Assembly (NCBI RefSeq): GCF_004327355.1 | Contig: NZ_QJUM01000004.1 | Location: forward strand, 204,297 to 268,296 | Direction of reading: 5' to 3' | DNA from: Phytopseudomonas dryadis | GTDB lineage: Bacteria > Pseudomonadota > Gammaproteobacteria > Pseudomonadales > Pseudomonadaceae | Length of the DNA stretch: 64,000 bases | Shown: one piece after another, positions 52,441 to 61,572 of the stretch | How the letters are laid out: each line of letters opens with the position of its first letter | Position numbering within the stretch: position 1 is the stretch's first letter | Position numbers and translations under genes: made by a program | The notes under the pieces: generated by a model | The model's input: only the letters and a program-made list of their open reading frames with translations | Told to the model about the DNA's origin: nothing | Databases searched by the model: none

Positions 52441-54414
52441 ATGGAAGCACCTCAGTCTTCCCGCTCCACCCTCAACCCGCCGGTATTCTTCGGCTCCACC
52501 ATTCTGATCGCCTGCCTGGTGGTCTACAGCACCCTGTTCCAGGGTCACGCCCAGCGCGTGTTCGAATACACCCAGGCCTGGATCATCGACAACGCCAGCT
52601 GGATCTATGTACTGGCCGTGGCGCTGATCCTGCTGTTCGCCGTGTTCCTCGCGGTCAGCCGCTACGGCGACATCAAGCTCGGCCCCGATCACAGCGAGCC
52701 CGAATACAACAACACCACCTGGTTCTCCATGCTGTTCTGCGCCGGCATGGGCATCGGCCTGATGTTCTTCGGCGTGGCCGAGCCGGTGATGCACTTCATC
52801 GCGCCGCCGGTGGGCGATCCACAGACGGTGACCGCCGCCAAGGAAGCGATGAAGCTGACCTTCTTCCACTGGGGTCTGCACGCCTGGGCGATCTACGCCA
52901 TCGTCGCGCTGATCCTGGCCTACTTCAGCTACCGGCATAACCTGCCGCTGACCCTGCGCTCGGCGCTCTACCCACTGATCGGCGACCGCATCTACGGCCC
53001 CATCGGCCATGCGGTGGACATCTTCGCGGTGATCGGCACGGTGCTCGGCGTGGCCACCTCGCTGGGTTACGGCGTGCTGCAGATCAATACCGGCCTCAAC
53101 CACCTGTACGGCCTGCCGACCACCACCACGGTGCAGATCGGCCTGTTGATCTTCACCATGCTGCTGGCGACCATCTCCGTGGTCAGCGGCCTGGACAAGG
53201 GCATCCGCCGTCTCTCCGAGCTGAACATGCTGCTCGCGGTCGGCCTGCTGCTGGTCGTGCTGGTGCTGGGCCCGACCGTGTTCATCCTGCAGACCTTCGT
53301 GCAGAACACCGGCGCCTACCTGTCGGAGATCGTCAGCAAGACCTTCAACCTCTACGCCTACGAACCGACCGACTGGATCGGCGGCTGGACCCTGTTCTAC
53401 TGGGGCTGGTGGCTGTCCTGGTCGCCCTTCGTCGGCCTGTTCATCGCGCGCATCTCGCGCGGGCGCACCATTCGCCAGTTCATCAGCGGCGTGCTGGTGG
53501 TGCCGGCCGGGTTCACCCTGCTGTGGATGACGGTATTCGGCGACACGGCGATCCACATGATCATGGTCGAAGGCATCAGCGATCTGGCCGAGGCCGTGGA
53601 AAAGGACAGTTCCCTGGCCTTGTTCGCCTTCTTCGAGCACTTCCCTTTCTCGATGATCCTGTCGCAGATCGCCGTGCTGATGATCGTGGTGTTCTTCGTC
53701 ACCTCGGCGGATTCGGGCGCCATGGTGGTCGACATGCTGGCCTCCGGCGGCAAGGACCGGACACCGGTCTGGCAGCGGATCTACTGGGCCGCGCTGATGG
53801 CCGTGGTGGCGATTTCGCTGCTCCTGGCCGACGGCCTCAAGGCGCTGCAGACCGCGACCATCGCCAGCGCCCTGCCCTTCGTGGTCGCCCTGCTGGCCTC
53901 GATGTGGGGCCTGCTGCGCGCCCTGCAGCTGGATGCGGCGAAACGCGGCCTGCGCCAGCAGGTCGCGCTGAGCCCACGCAGCGCCAGCAGCCCGGGCGGC
54001 TGGCAGCGCCGCCTGCGCAGCATCGCCATGCTGCCGCGCCGCGCCCATGTCACGCGCTTCATCAACGACACCGTGCTGCCGGCCTGCCAGCAGGTCGCCG
54101 AGGAGCTGCGCAAGCAGGGCCGCGAAGCCAGGGTGGAAAGCGGCGAGGACGGCCGGGTGAGCCTCTCCGTCAGCCATGGCGACGAGGCGGACTTCCATTA
54201 CCAGGTGCGCCCGCGCGCGCTGATCCAGCCGAGCTTCGTGATGCGTGACACCCGCGACGATACCAGCGAGGAACGCAAATACTTCCGCGCCGAAGTGCAC
54301 CTCGACGAGGGCGGCCAGGATTACGACGTGATGGGCTGGAATCGCGAGGAAGTGATCGGCGACATCCTCGACCAGTACGAACGGCACATGCACTTCCTGC
54401 ACATGACGCGCTGA
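52441..54414 (+). CDS. betT: BCCT-family choline/betaine transporter BetT
   Basis: A 657-residue inner-membrane transporter with 12 helices. The BCCT signature WTLFYWGWWLSWSPFVGLFIARISRG (in pieces) and GMGIGLMFFGVAEP are intact. A cytoplasmic C-terminal domain of about 150 residues (DEADFHYQVRPRAL) is typical of BetT osmosensors. AAGGAGAG precedes the ATG. The 267 bases upstream hold a likely promoter near 52290-52310 (TACACT -10-like) and the palindrome GCTATCGATAGC, but no gene. Confidence 0.93.
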   Translation: MEAPQSSRSTLNPPVFFGSTILIACLVVYSTLFQGHAQRVFEYTQAWIIDNASWIYVLAVALILLFAVFLAVSRYGDIKLGPDHSEPEYNNTTWFSMLFCAGMGIGLMFFGVAEPVMHFIAPPVGDPQTVTAAKEAMKLTFFHWGLHAWAIYAIVALILAYFSYRHNLPLTLRSALYPLIGDRIYGPIGHAVDIFAVIGTVLGVATSLGYGVLQINTGLNHLYGLPTTTTVQIGLLIFTMLLATISVVSGLDKGIRRLSELNMLLAVGLLLVVLVLGPTVFILQTFVQNTGAYLSEIVSKTFNLYAYEPTDWIGGWTLFYWGWWLSWSPFVGLFIARISRGRTIRQFISGVLVVPAGFTLLWMTVFGDTAIHMIMVEGISDLAEAVEKDSSLALFAFFEHFPFSMILSQIAVLMIVVFFVTSADSGAMVVDMLASGGKDRTPVWQRIYWAALMAVVAISLLLADGLKALQTATIASALPFVVALLASMWGLLRALQLDAAKRGLRQQVALSPRSASSPGGWQRRLRSIAMLPRRAHVTRFINDTVLPACQQVAEELRKQGREARVESGEDGRVSLSVSHGDEADFHYQVRPRALIQPSFVMRDTRDDTSEERKYFRAEVHLDEGGQDYDVMGWNREEVIGDILDQYERHMHFLHMTR

Positions 54415-54431
54415 CCGGTCGCGCAACGCAC

Positions 54432-54460
54432 ACGCCCGGGCCGATGACCCGGGCGTTTTC
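54432..54460 (+). terminator. Rho-independent terminator after betT
   Basis: ACGCCCGGG, seven-base loop, CCCGGGCGT followed by TTTTCGTT, 18 bases after the betT stop. Confidence 0.9.
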
Positions 54461-54493
54461 GTTCAGGCAGGAGTAAGGCGATAGCGGCCGTTC

Positions 54494-54542
54494 GTAGGAT
54501 GGGTGAAACCCATCGGCAATTGATGGGTTTCACCCATCCTAC
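54494..54542. repeat. GTAGGATGGGT-type palindrome, perfect 21-base arms
   Basis: GTAGGATGGGTGAAACCCAT plus one base at 54494-54514 and its exact complement at 54522-54542, with a seven-base loop. Same family as 39265 and 45481. Confidence 0.85.
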
Positions 54543-54558
54543 AGGCTGCCTCGCTTCT

Positions 54559-54583
54559 AGCTTGAAGCTTGTGGCTTGCAGCT
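54559..54583. repeat. Short GCTTGAA heptamer repeat
   Basis: AGCTTGAAGCTTGTGGCTTG followed by CAGCT, the same units as at 12961 and 43848, here just after the stop side of the chemoreceptor gene. Confidence 0.7.
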
Positions 54584-54618
54584 CAACGTCCGCTTGCGCC
54601 TTGAAACCGCCCGATCGA

Positions 54619-56595
54619 CTAACGGAAGCGCTCGACTTCCCGGTGCAGGTCGCTGGCCAGCTTCTCCAGTTCCTCGGAGGTGTGGGCCAGGTTGGCGATC
54701 ACTTCGCGCTGCTCGCCATTGGCCTGGGCGATGCTCTGCAGGTTGCTGCTCAACAGCGTGGCGGTGCTGCTCTGCTCGCTGGTGGCGGTGGTGATGGCGG
54801 TGAACTGCTCGCCGGCGGCGCTGCTCTGCTCGGCGATCTGGGTCAGCGCCGCCGCGACCTTGGCGTTCAGGGCCAGGCCGTTCTGCATCAGCGCCCGGCC
54901 TTGCTCCATGGTGCTGATGGCGCTGCTGGTTTCACCCTGGATGCTGCCGATCATGCTGGAAATCTCGGTGGTCGCTTCACGGGTTCGCCCGGCCAGGCTG
55001 CGCACCTCGTCCGCCACCACGGCGAATCCACGGCCCTGCTCGCCGGCCCTGGCCGCCTCGATGGCCGCGTTGAGCGCCAGCAGGTTGGTCTGGTCGGCGA
55101 TCGAGGTGATGACACTGAGGATGCCGCCGATTTCCTGGGAACGCTGGCCGAGGCTATCGATCACCCGGGCCGTGCTGTCCAGCGAGCCGGCGATCTGCTC
55201 CAGGGCATTGGACGCCTCTTCCATCGAGGCGCGCCCGATGCGCGTCTGCTGGGCATTGTCGCTGGCCATGCGCTCGGTATTGCGCATGTTGTCGGCGATG
55301 TTCAGCGACGTGGCGCTGAACTCCTCCACCGCACCGGCCATGCTGCCGATCTCGCCCGATTGCTGCTCGATGCCTTCGTAGGCACCGCGCGACAGCCCGG
55401 ACAGGGCTTCGGCGCGCTGGCTGACATGCTGGGCGGCGCCGCGAATGCGCTCGACCATGGTCGACAGTGCCGCACTCATCTGATTGAAGTTGCGCGCCAG
55501 TTCGCCGATCTCGTCGTCGCTGGTCACCGCCAGGCGTACGCTCAGGTCGCCGGCGCCCAGCGCCTGGGCCTGGCGTACCAGCTCACCGAGAGGGCGCAGC
55601 TTGCGCCGCAGCAGCCAGATGACCGCGACCACCGCCAGCAGCAGCGTGAGCAGGCTGCCGATCGCCAACTGGCTGCCGACGCGCCAGGTCACCGCCTGGA
55701 TCTCCTGCTCCGGCATGCTCGCCACCACGGTCCAGGGGCCACCGGCAAAGGGCACCGCCACGCTGTAGAACTGTTGCGCACCATCGCTCCAGAAACCGCC
55801 CTGGCCCGGCGTGCCCAGCACCGCGCTCATGCGGCTGGTGAGTTGTTCCGGTTGCTGTGCGGCGAACGGCGGCACCAGCCAGTTGCCCTGATCGTCGAGC
55901 AGCGCCAGGGAACCGGTAGTACCGATGCGGAAGCGTTGCAGGTTGGCGAACTGGGCATTCTGCGCATCGGTGTAGTCGAAGCCGACGAACAACACCGCGA
56001 TCACCCGCCCGCTGCTGTCGCGCACCGGGGTGTACTGGGTCATGTAGAAGCGGTCGAACAGCAGGGCGCGGCCCACGTAGCCGTCTCCGCCGAGCAGACG
56101 GCCATAGGCCGGATGCTTGCGGTCGAGCAGCGTGCCGATGGCGCGGCCGCCATCCTGCTTGGTCAGCGAGGTGGTGACACGAACGAAATCATCGCCATCG
56201 CGCACGAATACCGTCGCCACACCGGCGGTCAGTTGACGGAACTCGTCGACCTCGGCGAATGCGTTGTTGAGCAGGGTCGACCCCAGATACAGCCCGGGCG
56301 CCTGCAGCGAACCGACGCTGACGCGCTCTTCGGGGCGCACGCTGAGTCCGTCACTGAAGCGTTGTTCGAACAGCCCGGCCAGGCGCTGGGTGCTTTCGCG
56401 CAGGCTGTCATGGAAGGTGCTCAACTGGTCGGCCAGCAACCGCGCCTCGCTGCCGAGGTGCTCCTCGCGCGTGACCAGGTTGGCGCTGCTCAGCGAGCGC
56501 AGGGCGAACAGCGTGCTGACGCTGATCAACAGCACCAGCACCACGGCAAGGGCGGTTGCCAGTTGCCAGGCGATACGGGAACGGGGTTGGGCCAT
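54619..56595 (-). CDS. Methyl-accepting chemotaxis protein with Cache ligand domain
   Basis: A 658-residue chemoreceptor. TM1 (about residues 9-33) is followed by a large periplasmic Cache_3/Cache_2-type domain (about 35-300; [27 protein letters not shown]), TM2 (about 312-333), HAMP ([22 protein letters not shown] in parts) and a signalling domain with the conserved tip [20 protein letters not shown]. The ligand is unknown. The start at 56595 has GGAGA upstream; the frame to 56652 lacks support. Confidence 0.92.
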   Translation of the reverse strand: MAQPRSRIAWQLATALAVVLVLLISVSTLFALRSLSSANLVTREEHLGSEARLLADQLSTFHDSLRESTQRLAGLFEQRFSDGLSVRPEERVSVGSLQAPGLYLGSTLLNNAFAEVDEFRQLTAGVATVFVRDGDDFVRVTTSLTKQDGGRAIGTLLDRKHPAYGRLLGGDGYVGRALLFDRFYMTQYTPVRDSSGRVIAVLFVGFDYTDAQNAQFANLQRFRIGTTGSLALLDDQGNWLVPPFAAQQPEQLTSRMSAVLGTPGQGGFWSDGAQQFYSVAVPFAGGPWTVVASMPEQEIQAVTWRVGSQLAIGSLLTLLLAVVAVIWLLRRKLRPLGELVRQAQALGAGDLSVRLAVTSDDEIGELARNFNQMSAALSTMVERIRGAAQHVSQRAEALSGLSRGAYEGIEQQSGEIGSMAGAVEEFSATSLNIADNMRNTERMASDNAQQTRIGRASMEEASNALEQIAGSLDSTARVIDSLGQRSQEIGGILSVITSIADQTNLLALNAAIEAARAGEQGRGFAVVADEVRSLAGRTREATTEISSMIGSIQGETSSAISTMEQGRALMQNGLALNAKVAAALTQIAEQSSAAGEQFTAITTATSEQSSTATLLSSNLQSIAQANGEQREVIANLAHTSEELEKLASDLHREVERFR

Positions 56596-57009
56596 GGGGC
56601 GGTCTCCAAAAGACCCACGGCTGGCTGCGTGAAGACGCTGGCACAGAGGCATGGGTGAGGCAAATAGTGATCAGGTATTTCGGCGAGCGCGGAGAATACT
56701 TGAGCGATTTAGTACGTCAATCGCCATAGCGACAGAATCCAGCCAATACGACGAAAATGTCGCTTTTAAGAACCTGTCTCGGCGCAACTTTGCCCCAAGG
56801 GTGGGACTCCGTGGGCAGCAGCCTGTCGCTCTGCTATAGCCGCGCCCGCGTCGATTGGCGCGCCGCGAATCCTGCTAAATGGCCGCCATCGCTTCGCGCC
56901 GGGGTCGACGCTCCTACCGGGGCGATGACAGGCGCATCTGTGTGGGAGCCGCGCCCCCGCGGCGATTGGCGGCCGCGACGCGGTATGGCGACGATCAACA
57001 TGCAGGGCG
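56596..57009. repeat. Intergenic stretch with a REP-type pair
   Basis: GGCCGCCATCGCTTCGCGCC... (56881-56918) and ...CCGCGGCGATTGGCGGCC (56956-56973) form an inverted REP-like pair with CTCCTAC and GTGGGAG cores. The latter is the type of site into which the IS110 element at 17646 inserted. The chemoreceptor promoter must lie near 56600-56760. No gene found in these 414 bases. Confidence 0.6.
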
Positions 57010-57930
57010 TCAGCGCCGCTGTTGCACCGCCGGCAACTGCATGGCGGCCACCTCGTCCAACAGGAAGTCGCGCAGGCGCTGGAAGCGTTCCTGTCCGCGC
57101 CGGGCCCTTGGCCACACCAGGTAGTAGCTATCGCCACTGGCCACGGCACAGGGCCAGGGCAGGCCGATTCGTCCCTGGGCGACATCCTCGGCCACCATCA
57201 CCAGGTCGCCGATGGCCACCCCGTAACCCCTGGCCGCCGCCACCATGCCCAGTTCCAGGGTGTCGAACACCTGCCCGCCCTTGAGCGGCACCGCCTCGTC
57301 CAGCGCCACGGCCTGCAACCAGCGGCGCCAGTCACGCCGGTCCGGCGTGGGGTGCACCAGCTCGGCCTGCTGCAGCCGTGGCAGATCCCAGGCATCCCCT
57401 GCCGCCAGCTCGGGGGCGCATACCGGAATCAGCCACTCCTCGAACAGCAACGCATGCTCCCATTCGTCGCTGAACACGCCGTCGCCGAGCAGCACCGCAC
57501 AGTCGAAGGGCTCGTGGAGGAAATCGACCCTGTCCACGTCCATCCAGGCACTGGTCAGTTGCACTTCGATATCGGCATGCAGGCTGCGAAAGCGTGACAG
57601 GCGGGCCAACAGCCAGCGCATGGTCAGGGTCGAGGGCGCCTTCAAGCGCAGGATGCCGTCGTCGACCCGCAGCGTGGCGCAGGCGCGCTCCAGCGCATCG
57701 AAGCCCTCGCGCAGGCCGGGCAGGAGCATGCGCGCCGGCTCCGTCAGTTGCAGGTGACGGCCGCGGCGCTCGAACAGGCGACAGGCGAAGTAGTCCTCCA
57801 GCGTACGGATGTGCCGGCTCACCGCACTCTGGGTGATCGCCAGTTCCTCGGCCGCCCGGGTGAAGGAGGATTGCCGCGCCGCCGCCTCGAAGGCACGCAG
57901 GGCATACAGGGCGGGCAGGCGTCGGCTCAT
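57010..57930 (-). CDS. LysR-family transcriptional regulator
   Basis: A 306-residue regulator. The N-terminal winged helix (LYALRAFEAAARQSSFTRAAEELAITQSAVSRHI in parts) is followed by the effector-binding domain (LKAPSTLTMRWLLARL, FDCAVLLGDG). It is closest in style to GcvA-type LysR proteins. Divergent from the MATE gene, with a 192-base shared region, so it may regulate the pump. Target unknown. Confidence 0.88.
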   Translation of the reverse strand: MSRRLPALYALRAFEAAARQSSFTRAAEELAITQSAVSRHIRTLEDYFACRLFERRGRHLQLTEPARMLLPGLREGFDALERACATLRVDDGILRLKAPSTLTMRWLLARLSRFRSLHADIEVQLTSAWMDVDRVDFLHEPFDCAVLLGDGVFSDEWEHALLFEEWLIPVCAPELAAGDAWDLPRLQQAELVHPTPDRRDWRRWLQAVALDEAVPLKGGQVFDTLELGMVAAARGYGVAIGDLVMVAEDVAQGRIGLPWPCAVASGDSYYLVWPRARRGQERFQRLRDFLLDEVAAMQLPAVQQRR

Positions 57931-58122
57931 GACAACGAACCATGAGTATTTATCATGCCAGGCATGGCTTTTTTCCTTTTGTGGAGTTCACCGGCGATAC
58001 CGAGAATAGCGCCTGTTCCTTCGCTGTAAACACCTTCAAACCTGAACCCTTGGAATGACACCGCGGCCGCCCTAGTTTCCGCCTGGGCGCCCCATGGATT
58101 TTCCTTTGACTGAGCATGACTC

Positions 58123-59514
58123 ATGAATCGCCATAGTGCCCGCGCCGAACTCCGCGCCATCCTGCGCCTGGCCGGCCCGCTGATCGCCGCGCAACTGGCC
58201 CATGTGCTGATGGTCTTCACCGACACCCTGATGATGGGCCTGCTCGGCCCGGACGAACTGGCCGGCGGTGGCCTGGGCGCGGCGAGCTACGCCTTCGTGT
58301 CGATCTTCTGTGTCGGGGTGATCGCGGCGCTGGGCAACCTGGTCGCCATTCGCCACGGCGCAGAGGATGTGTCCGGGGCGGCCCGGCTGACCGGCACCGG
58401 CGTGTGGCTCGCCTGGGCACTCGCCCTGGGCGCTGGCCTGATCCTGTACCACCTCGCCCCGCTGCTGCTTTACGCCGGACAGGCGGCGGACAACGTCGAG
58501 CGGGCCATGGCCTTCCTGCATACTCTGGTGTTCGCCCTGCCCGGCTACCTGACCTTCATGGCGTTGCGCGGCTTCACCGCTGCCATCGGCCGCCCCGGCC
58601 CGGTGATGGCCATCAGCATCGGCGGCGCCCTGGCCAACCTGATCCTCAACTACGCCCTGATCGAGGGCCGGTTCGGCCTACCGAGCCTGGGCCTGGGCGG
58701 CATCGGCCTGGTGACCGCCATCGTCAGTAGCGCGATGGCGGTGCTGCTGGCGCTGCACACCCGGCGTCACCGTGCCTATGCCGCCTACCCCTGGTGGCAG
58801 GGCCTGCGCCGACCCGCGCGCCAGGAGCTGGGGGAACTGCTGCGCCTGGGCCTGCCGATCGGCGCGACCTATGCCGTGGAGTCGGGGCTGTTCGCCTTCT
58901 CCGCCCTGTGCATGGGCGCGCTCGGCAGCACGCAGCTGGCCGCCCACCAGATCGCCATCCAGTCGGTGTACGTGGCGTTCATGGTGCCGGTGGGCATTTC
59001 CTATGCGGTGACCTTTCGCATCGGCCAGCACTTCGGCGCCGGCCGGCTGCGCGAAGCGCGCTGCGCCGGGCGCCTGGGCATCGCCTTCGGCGCCCTGTGC
59101 ATGCTCGGGTTCGCCGCGCTGTTCTGGCTGGCGCCGCAGTGGGTGGTCGGCCTGTTCATCGAGCGTTTCGATCCGGCCTATGCCGAGGTGGCCCGTCTGG
59201 CGGTGGGCCTGCTGGCCATCGCCGCCTGGTTCGAGCTGTTCGATGGCATCCAGAGCATCGCCATGGGAGCGATACGCGGCCTCAAGGACGCCAACACCAC
59301 CTTCTTCGTCGGCCTGGGCTGCTACTGGCTGATCGGCGCGCCACTGGCCTGGCTGCTGGCCTTCCACTTCGGCTGGGGCGCCGAGGGCGTGTGGTGGGGG
59401 CTGGCCAGCGGCCTGGCCTGTGCCGCCGTGGGCCTGACCCTGGGCTTCGAATACAAGACCGCGCGCCTGCTGCGTCCCCTCGGCCAGCCTGCGCAGCGCC
59501 TGCTCGGGGCCTGA
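58123..59514 (+). CDS. MATE-family efflux protein
   Basis: A 463-residue, 12-helix sodium- or proton-coupled multidrug exporter. LAGPLIAAQLAHVLMVFTDTLMMG and the duplicated second half (LRLGLPIGATYAVESGLFAF) are typical of NorM-like proteins. The drug range is unknown. The ATG at 58123 lies next to a LysR gene. Its stop is nine bases before a MITE remnant. Confidence 0.9.
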   Translation: MNRHSARAELRAILRLAGPLIAAQLAHVLMVFTDTLMMGLLGPDELAGGGLGAASYAFVSIFCVGVIAALGNLVAIRHGAEDVSGAARLTGTGVWLAWALALGAGLILYHLAPLLLYAGQAADNVERAMAFLHTLVFALPGYLTFMALRGFTAAIGRPGPVMAISIGGALANLILNYALIEGRFGLPSLGLGGIGLVTAIVSSAMAVLLALHTRRHRAYAAYPWWQGLRRPARQELGELLRLGLPIGATYAVESGLFAFSALCMGALGSTQLAAHQIAIQSVYVAFMVPVGISYAVTFRIGQHFGAGRLREARCAGRLGIAFGALCMLGFAALFWLAPQWVVGLFIERFDPAYAEVARLAVGLLAIAAWFELFDGIQSIAMGAIRGLKDANTTFFVGLGCYWLIGAPLAWLLAFHFGWGAEGVWWGLASGLACAAVGLTLGFEYKTARLLRPLGQPAQRLLGA

Positions 59515-59522
59515 TGCCTACC

Positions 59523-59579
59523 TAGCCTGGCGAGATTTTGCGCGGCAACGCGGCTCGCGCTGAAACGTCAACAGACCCT
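59523..59579. mobile_element. 57-bp remnant of the yjbQ-type MITE
   Basis: Matches the complement of 46149-46205 at 54 of 57 positions, including the terminal CTGAAACGTCAACAGACCCT. The other end is absent. It fills the gap between the MATE stop and the GGDEF-EAL stop codon, which it helps to form. Confidence 0.85.
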
Positions 59580-61251
59580 AGCGCCCGTCCAGCGACTCCG
59601 GCAAGCGCAGGCGGCCAGCGGCCAGAAACCCGGCCAGGTCGTCCAGCGGCAGCGCCCGGCTGATCAGATAGCCCTGCACCTGATCGCAGCCGAAGCGGCG
59701 CAACAGTTGCAGTTGCTCGGCAGTCTCCACGCCCTCGGCCACCACCTGCAGGTCGAGGTTGTGCGCCAGGTTGATCATCGCCTGCACCAGTTGCTGGCGC
59801 TGCGGGCAACGCTGCATGCCATCGACGAAGCTTCTGTCGATCTTCAGCAAGGCGATGGGCAGGTTGCTCAGGTGCTCGAAGGAGGAGAAGCCGGTGCCGA
59901 AATCGTCGAGCGAGAAGCGTACCCCGAGCTGGCCGAGCCGGCGCATGGTCTGCTGCACCTGCTCGCTGCGGCGCATGACCGCGGTTTCGGTCAGCTCGAA
60001 CTCCAGCCAGCGCGCGTCGATGCCGCGCTCGTCGATCAGGCGCTCCAGCGTCGGCAGCAACTGGCTGTCCTGGAACTGGCGGAACGACAGATTGACCGCC
60101 ATGTGCAGCGCCGGCTGACCGCGCTCGCCCAGCCACTGCATGTCGCGCAGGGCACGGGAGATGACCCAGTAACCGAGCGGCACGATCAGCCCGCTCTCCT
60201 CGGCCAGGGGCACGAACTCGCTGGGTGCGAGCAGGCCGTGCTGGCCATGCTGCCAGCGCACCAGCGCCTCCAGCCCGACGACGCCTCCCGTGTGCAGACA
60301 CAGGCGCGGCTGGTAGTGCAGTTGCAGCTCCTCGCGGCGCAGCGCCCGGCGCAGCTCGCGCTGCAGGTCGGCCTGGCTGCGCATGCCGCGATCCAGACGC
60401 TCGTCGTACAGGTGATAGGTGCAGCCCTGGCGGCCCTTGGCCTGTTGCATGGCGATATGGGCGTGCCACATCAGGGTGTCGGCGCTGTTTGTCGCTTGCG
60501 CCTGGGCCACGCCGAGGCTGCAACCGAGTAGCAGGCTTTCGCCATCGACCCAGTAGGGTTCGCAGAAGGCATCGGCCATACGCCGGGCCCAGGCTTCGGC
60601 GCGGCCAGGCTCGCCACGGGTGTCGAGCAGCAGGGCGAACTCGTCGCCCCCCAGGCGCGCCAGTTGATCGGCGTGCCCCAGGTGGGCCTTGAGCCGCGCC
60701 ACCACCTGCTGGATCAGGTGGTCGCCGGCCCGATGGCCGAGGGTATCGTTGGCCTGCTGAAAGTTGTCCAGATCCAGGTGCACGAGGGCCAGGCCACGGC
60801 TGCCACGTTCGCCCAGGCGCGCGGCGAGCAGGGTCTGGAAGCCCTGCCGGTTGGCGATGCCGGTCAGCGCATCCAGTTCGGTAAGGCGTTGCAGGGTGTC
60901 GCGCAGGTTCCCCTGCTCGCGCACATAGCGCAGGCAGCGGCGCAGGACATCCTCGGTCAGGCGCTCGCGCACCAGCCAGTCGCCGGCCTCGGCGGGCGGC
61001 TCGGCGGGCTCGTCTTCGAGCAACAGGATGATCGGCGCCGCGCACTGGCCGGGCTCGGGCAGGCGCTCGCGGGTGGTCAGCAGCACGCTGTCGGGACTCT
61101 CGGCCAGCAGCTCGCGGGCCATCGGCCAGGACGATGCGCAGATCAGCGCCGCCGGGTAAGCCAGGGCATTCAGGTGCTCGCTCAGCAGCTCGCGCCATTG
61201 CGGCGTCCCGGCCAGCAGGATCAGGCGCAAAGGCCCGACGAATGCGCTCAA
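59578..61251 (-). CDS. GGDEF-EAL protein, probable cyclic-di-GMP phosphodiesterase
   Basis: About 557 residues. A degenerate receiver-like N-terminus (about 1-120) is followed by a GGDEF domain with intact LGGDEFALL (about 195-203) and an EAL domain with EALVRW, NLSFRQF, ELTETAVM, DDFGTGFSS and VVAEGVET. All main EAL residues are present, so hydrolysis of c-di-GMP is likely; GGDEF may be regulatory or active. I chose the TTG at 61251 because GGGGAGG lies five bases upstream; a GTG at 61269 is in frame but lacks a ribosome-binding site. The TAG stop overlaps the MITE remnant. Confidence 0.9.
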   Translation of the reverse strand: MSAFVGPLRLILLAGTPQWRELLSEHLNALAYPAALICASSWPMARELLAESPDSVLLTTRERLPEPGQCAAPIILLLEDEPAEPPAEAGDWLVRERLTEDVLRRCLRYVREQGNLRDTLQRLTELDALTGIANRQGFQTLLAARLGERGSRGLALVHLDLDNFQQANDTLGHRAGDHLIQQVVARLKAHLGHADQLARLGGDEFALLLDTRGEPGRAEAWARRMADAFCEPYWVDGESLLLGCSLGVAQAQATNSADTLMWHAHIAMQQAKGRQGCTYHLYDERLDRGMRSQADLQRELRRALRREELQLHYQPRLCLHTGGVVGLEALVRWQHGQHGLLAPSEFVPLAEESGLIVPLGYWVISRALRDMQWLGERGQPALHMAVNLSFRQFQDSQLLPTLERLIDERGIDARWLEFELTETAVMRRSEQVQQTMRRLGQLGVRFSLDDFGTGFSSFEHLSNLPIALLKIDRSFVDGMQRCPQRQQLVQAMINLAHNLDLQVVAEGVETAEQLQLLRRFGCDQVQGYLISRALPLDDLAGFLAAGRLRLPESLDGR

Positions 61252-61572
61252 GAAACCTCCCCGGTGCACGACAGTATGGACGGACGAAGAGCCGCGGTTG
61301 CGCCATATCTGGCGTCAAATCAAGCACTTCCATATGAATCGACGAGCATCCTGCGACAAACGCGCAGAACCGACAAGCCCGCAGGCCAAACGAAAATCCA
61401 CAGCGTCGAGCCCGTCAGACCGTGCGGCGCCCCGCATTACATGGCCACGGCCACGCCAGGAAGCCCGTCCCGGAAGCGCCGCCCGGGGTTCGCCCAGGCA
61501 ACGCCACAAAGAGGACATGGGCGCACGACTTTCACGCTAAAATGCCCGGCCATTCCCTTCGCGATAGACACG
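61252..61572. other. Divergent intergenic region, GGDEF-EAL gene / rep
   Basis: About 320 bases with no convincing gene. It must hold both promoters. I see no strong operator, repeat or hairpin, only an A-rich -10-like stretch (GCTAAAATG) near 61537, upstream of rep. Confidence 0.4.

Noticed and set aside
52438..54426. 662-residue open frame opposite betT
   Set aside because: Antisense to an intact BCCT transporter; His/Gln/Asp-rich composition typical of complementary-strand reading.
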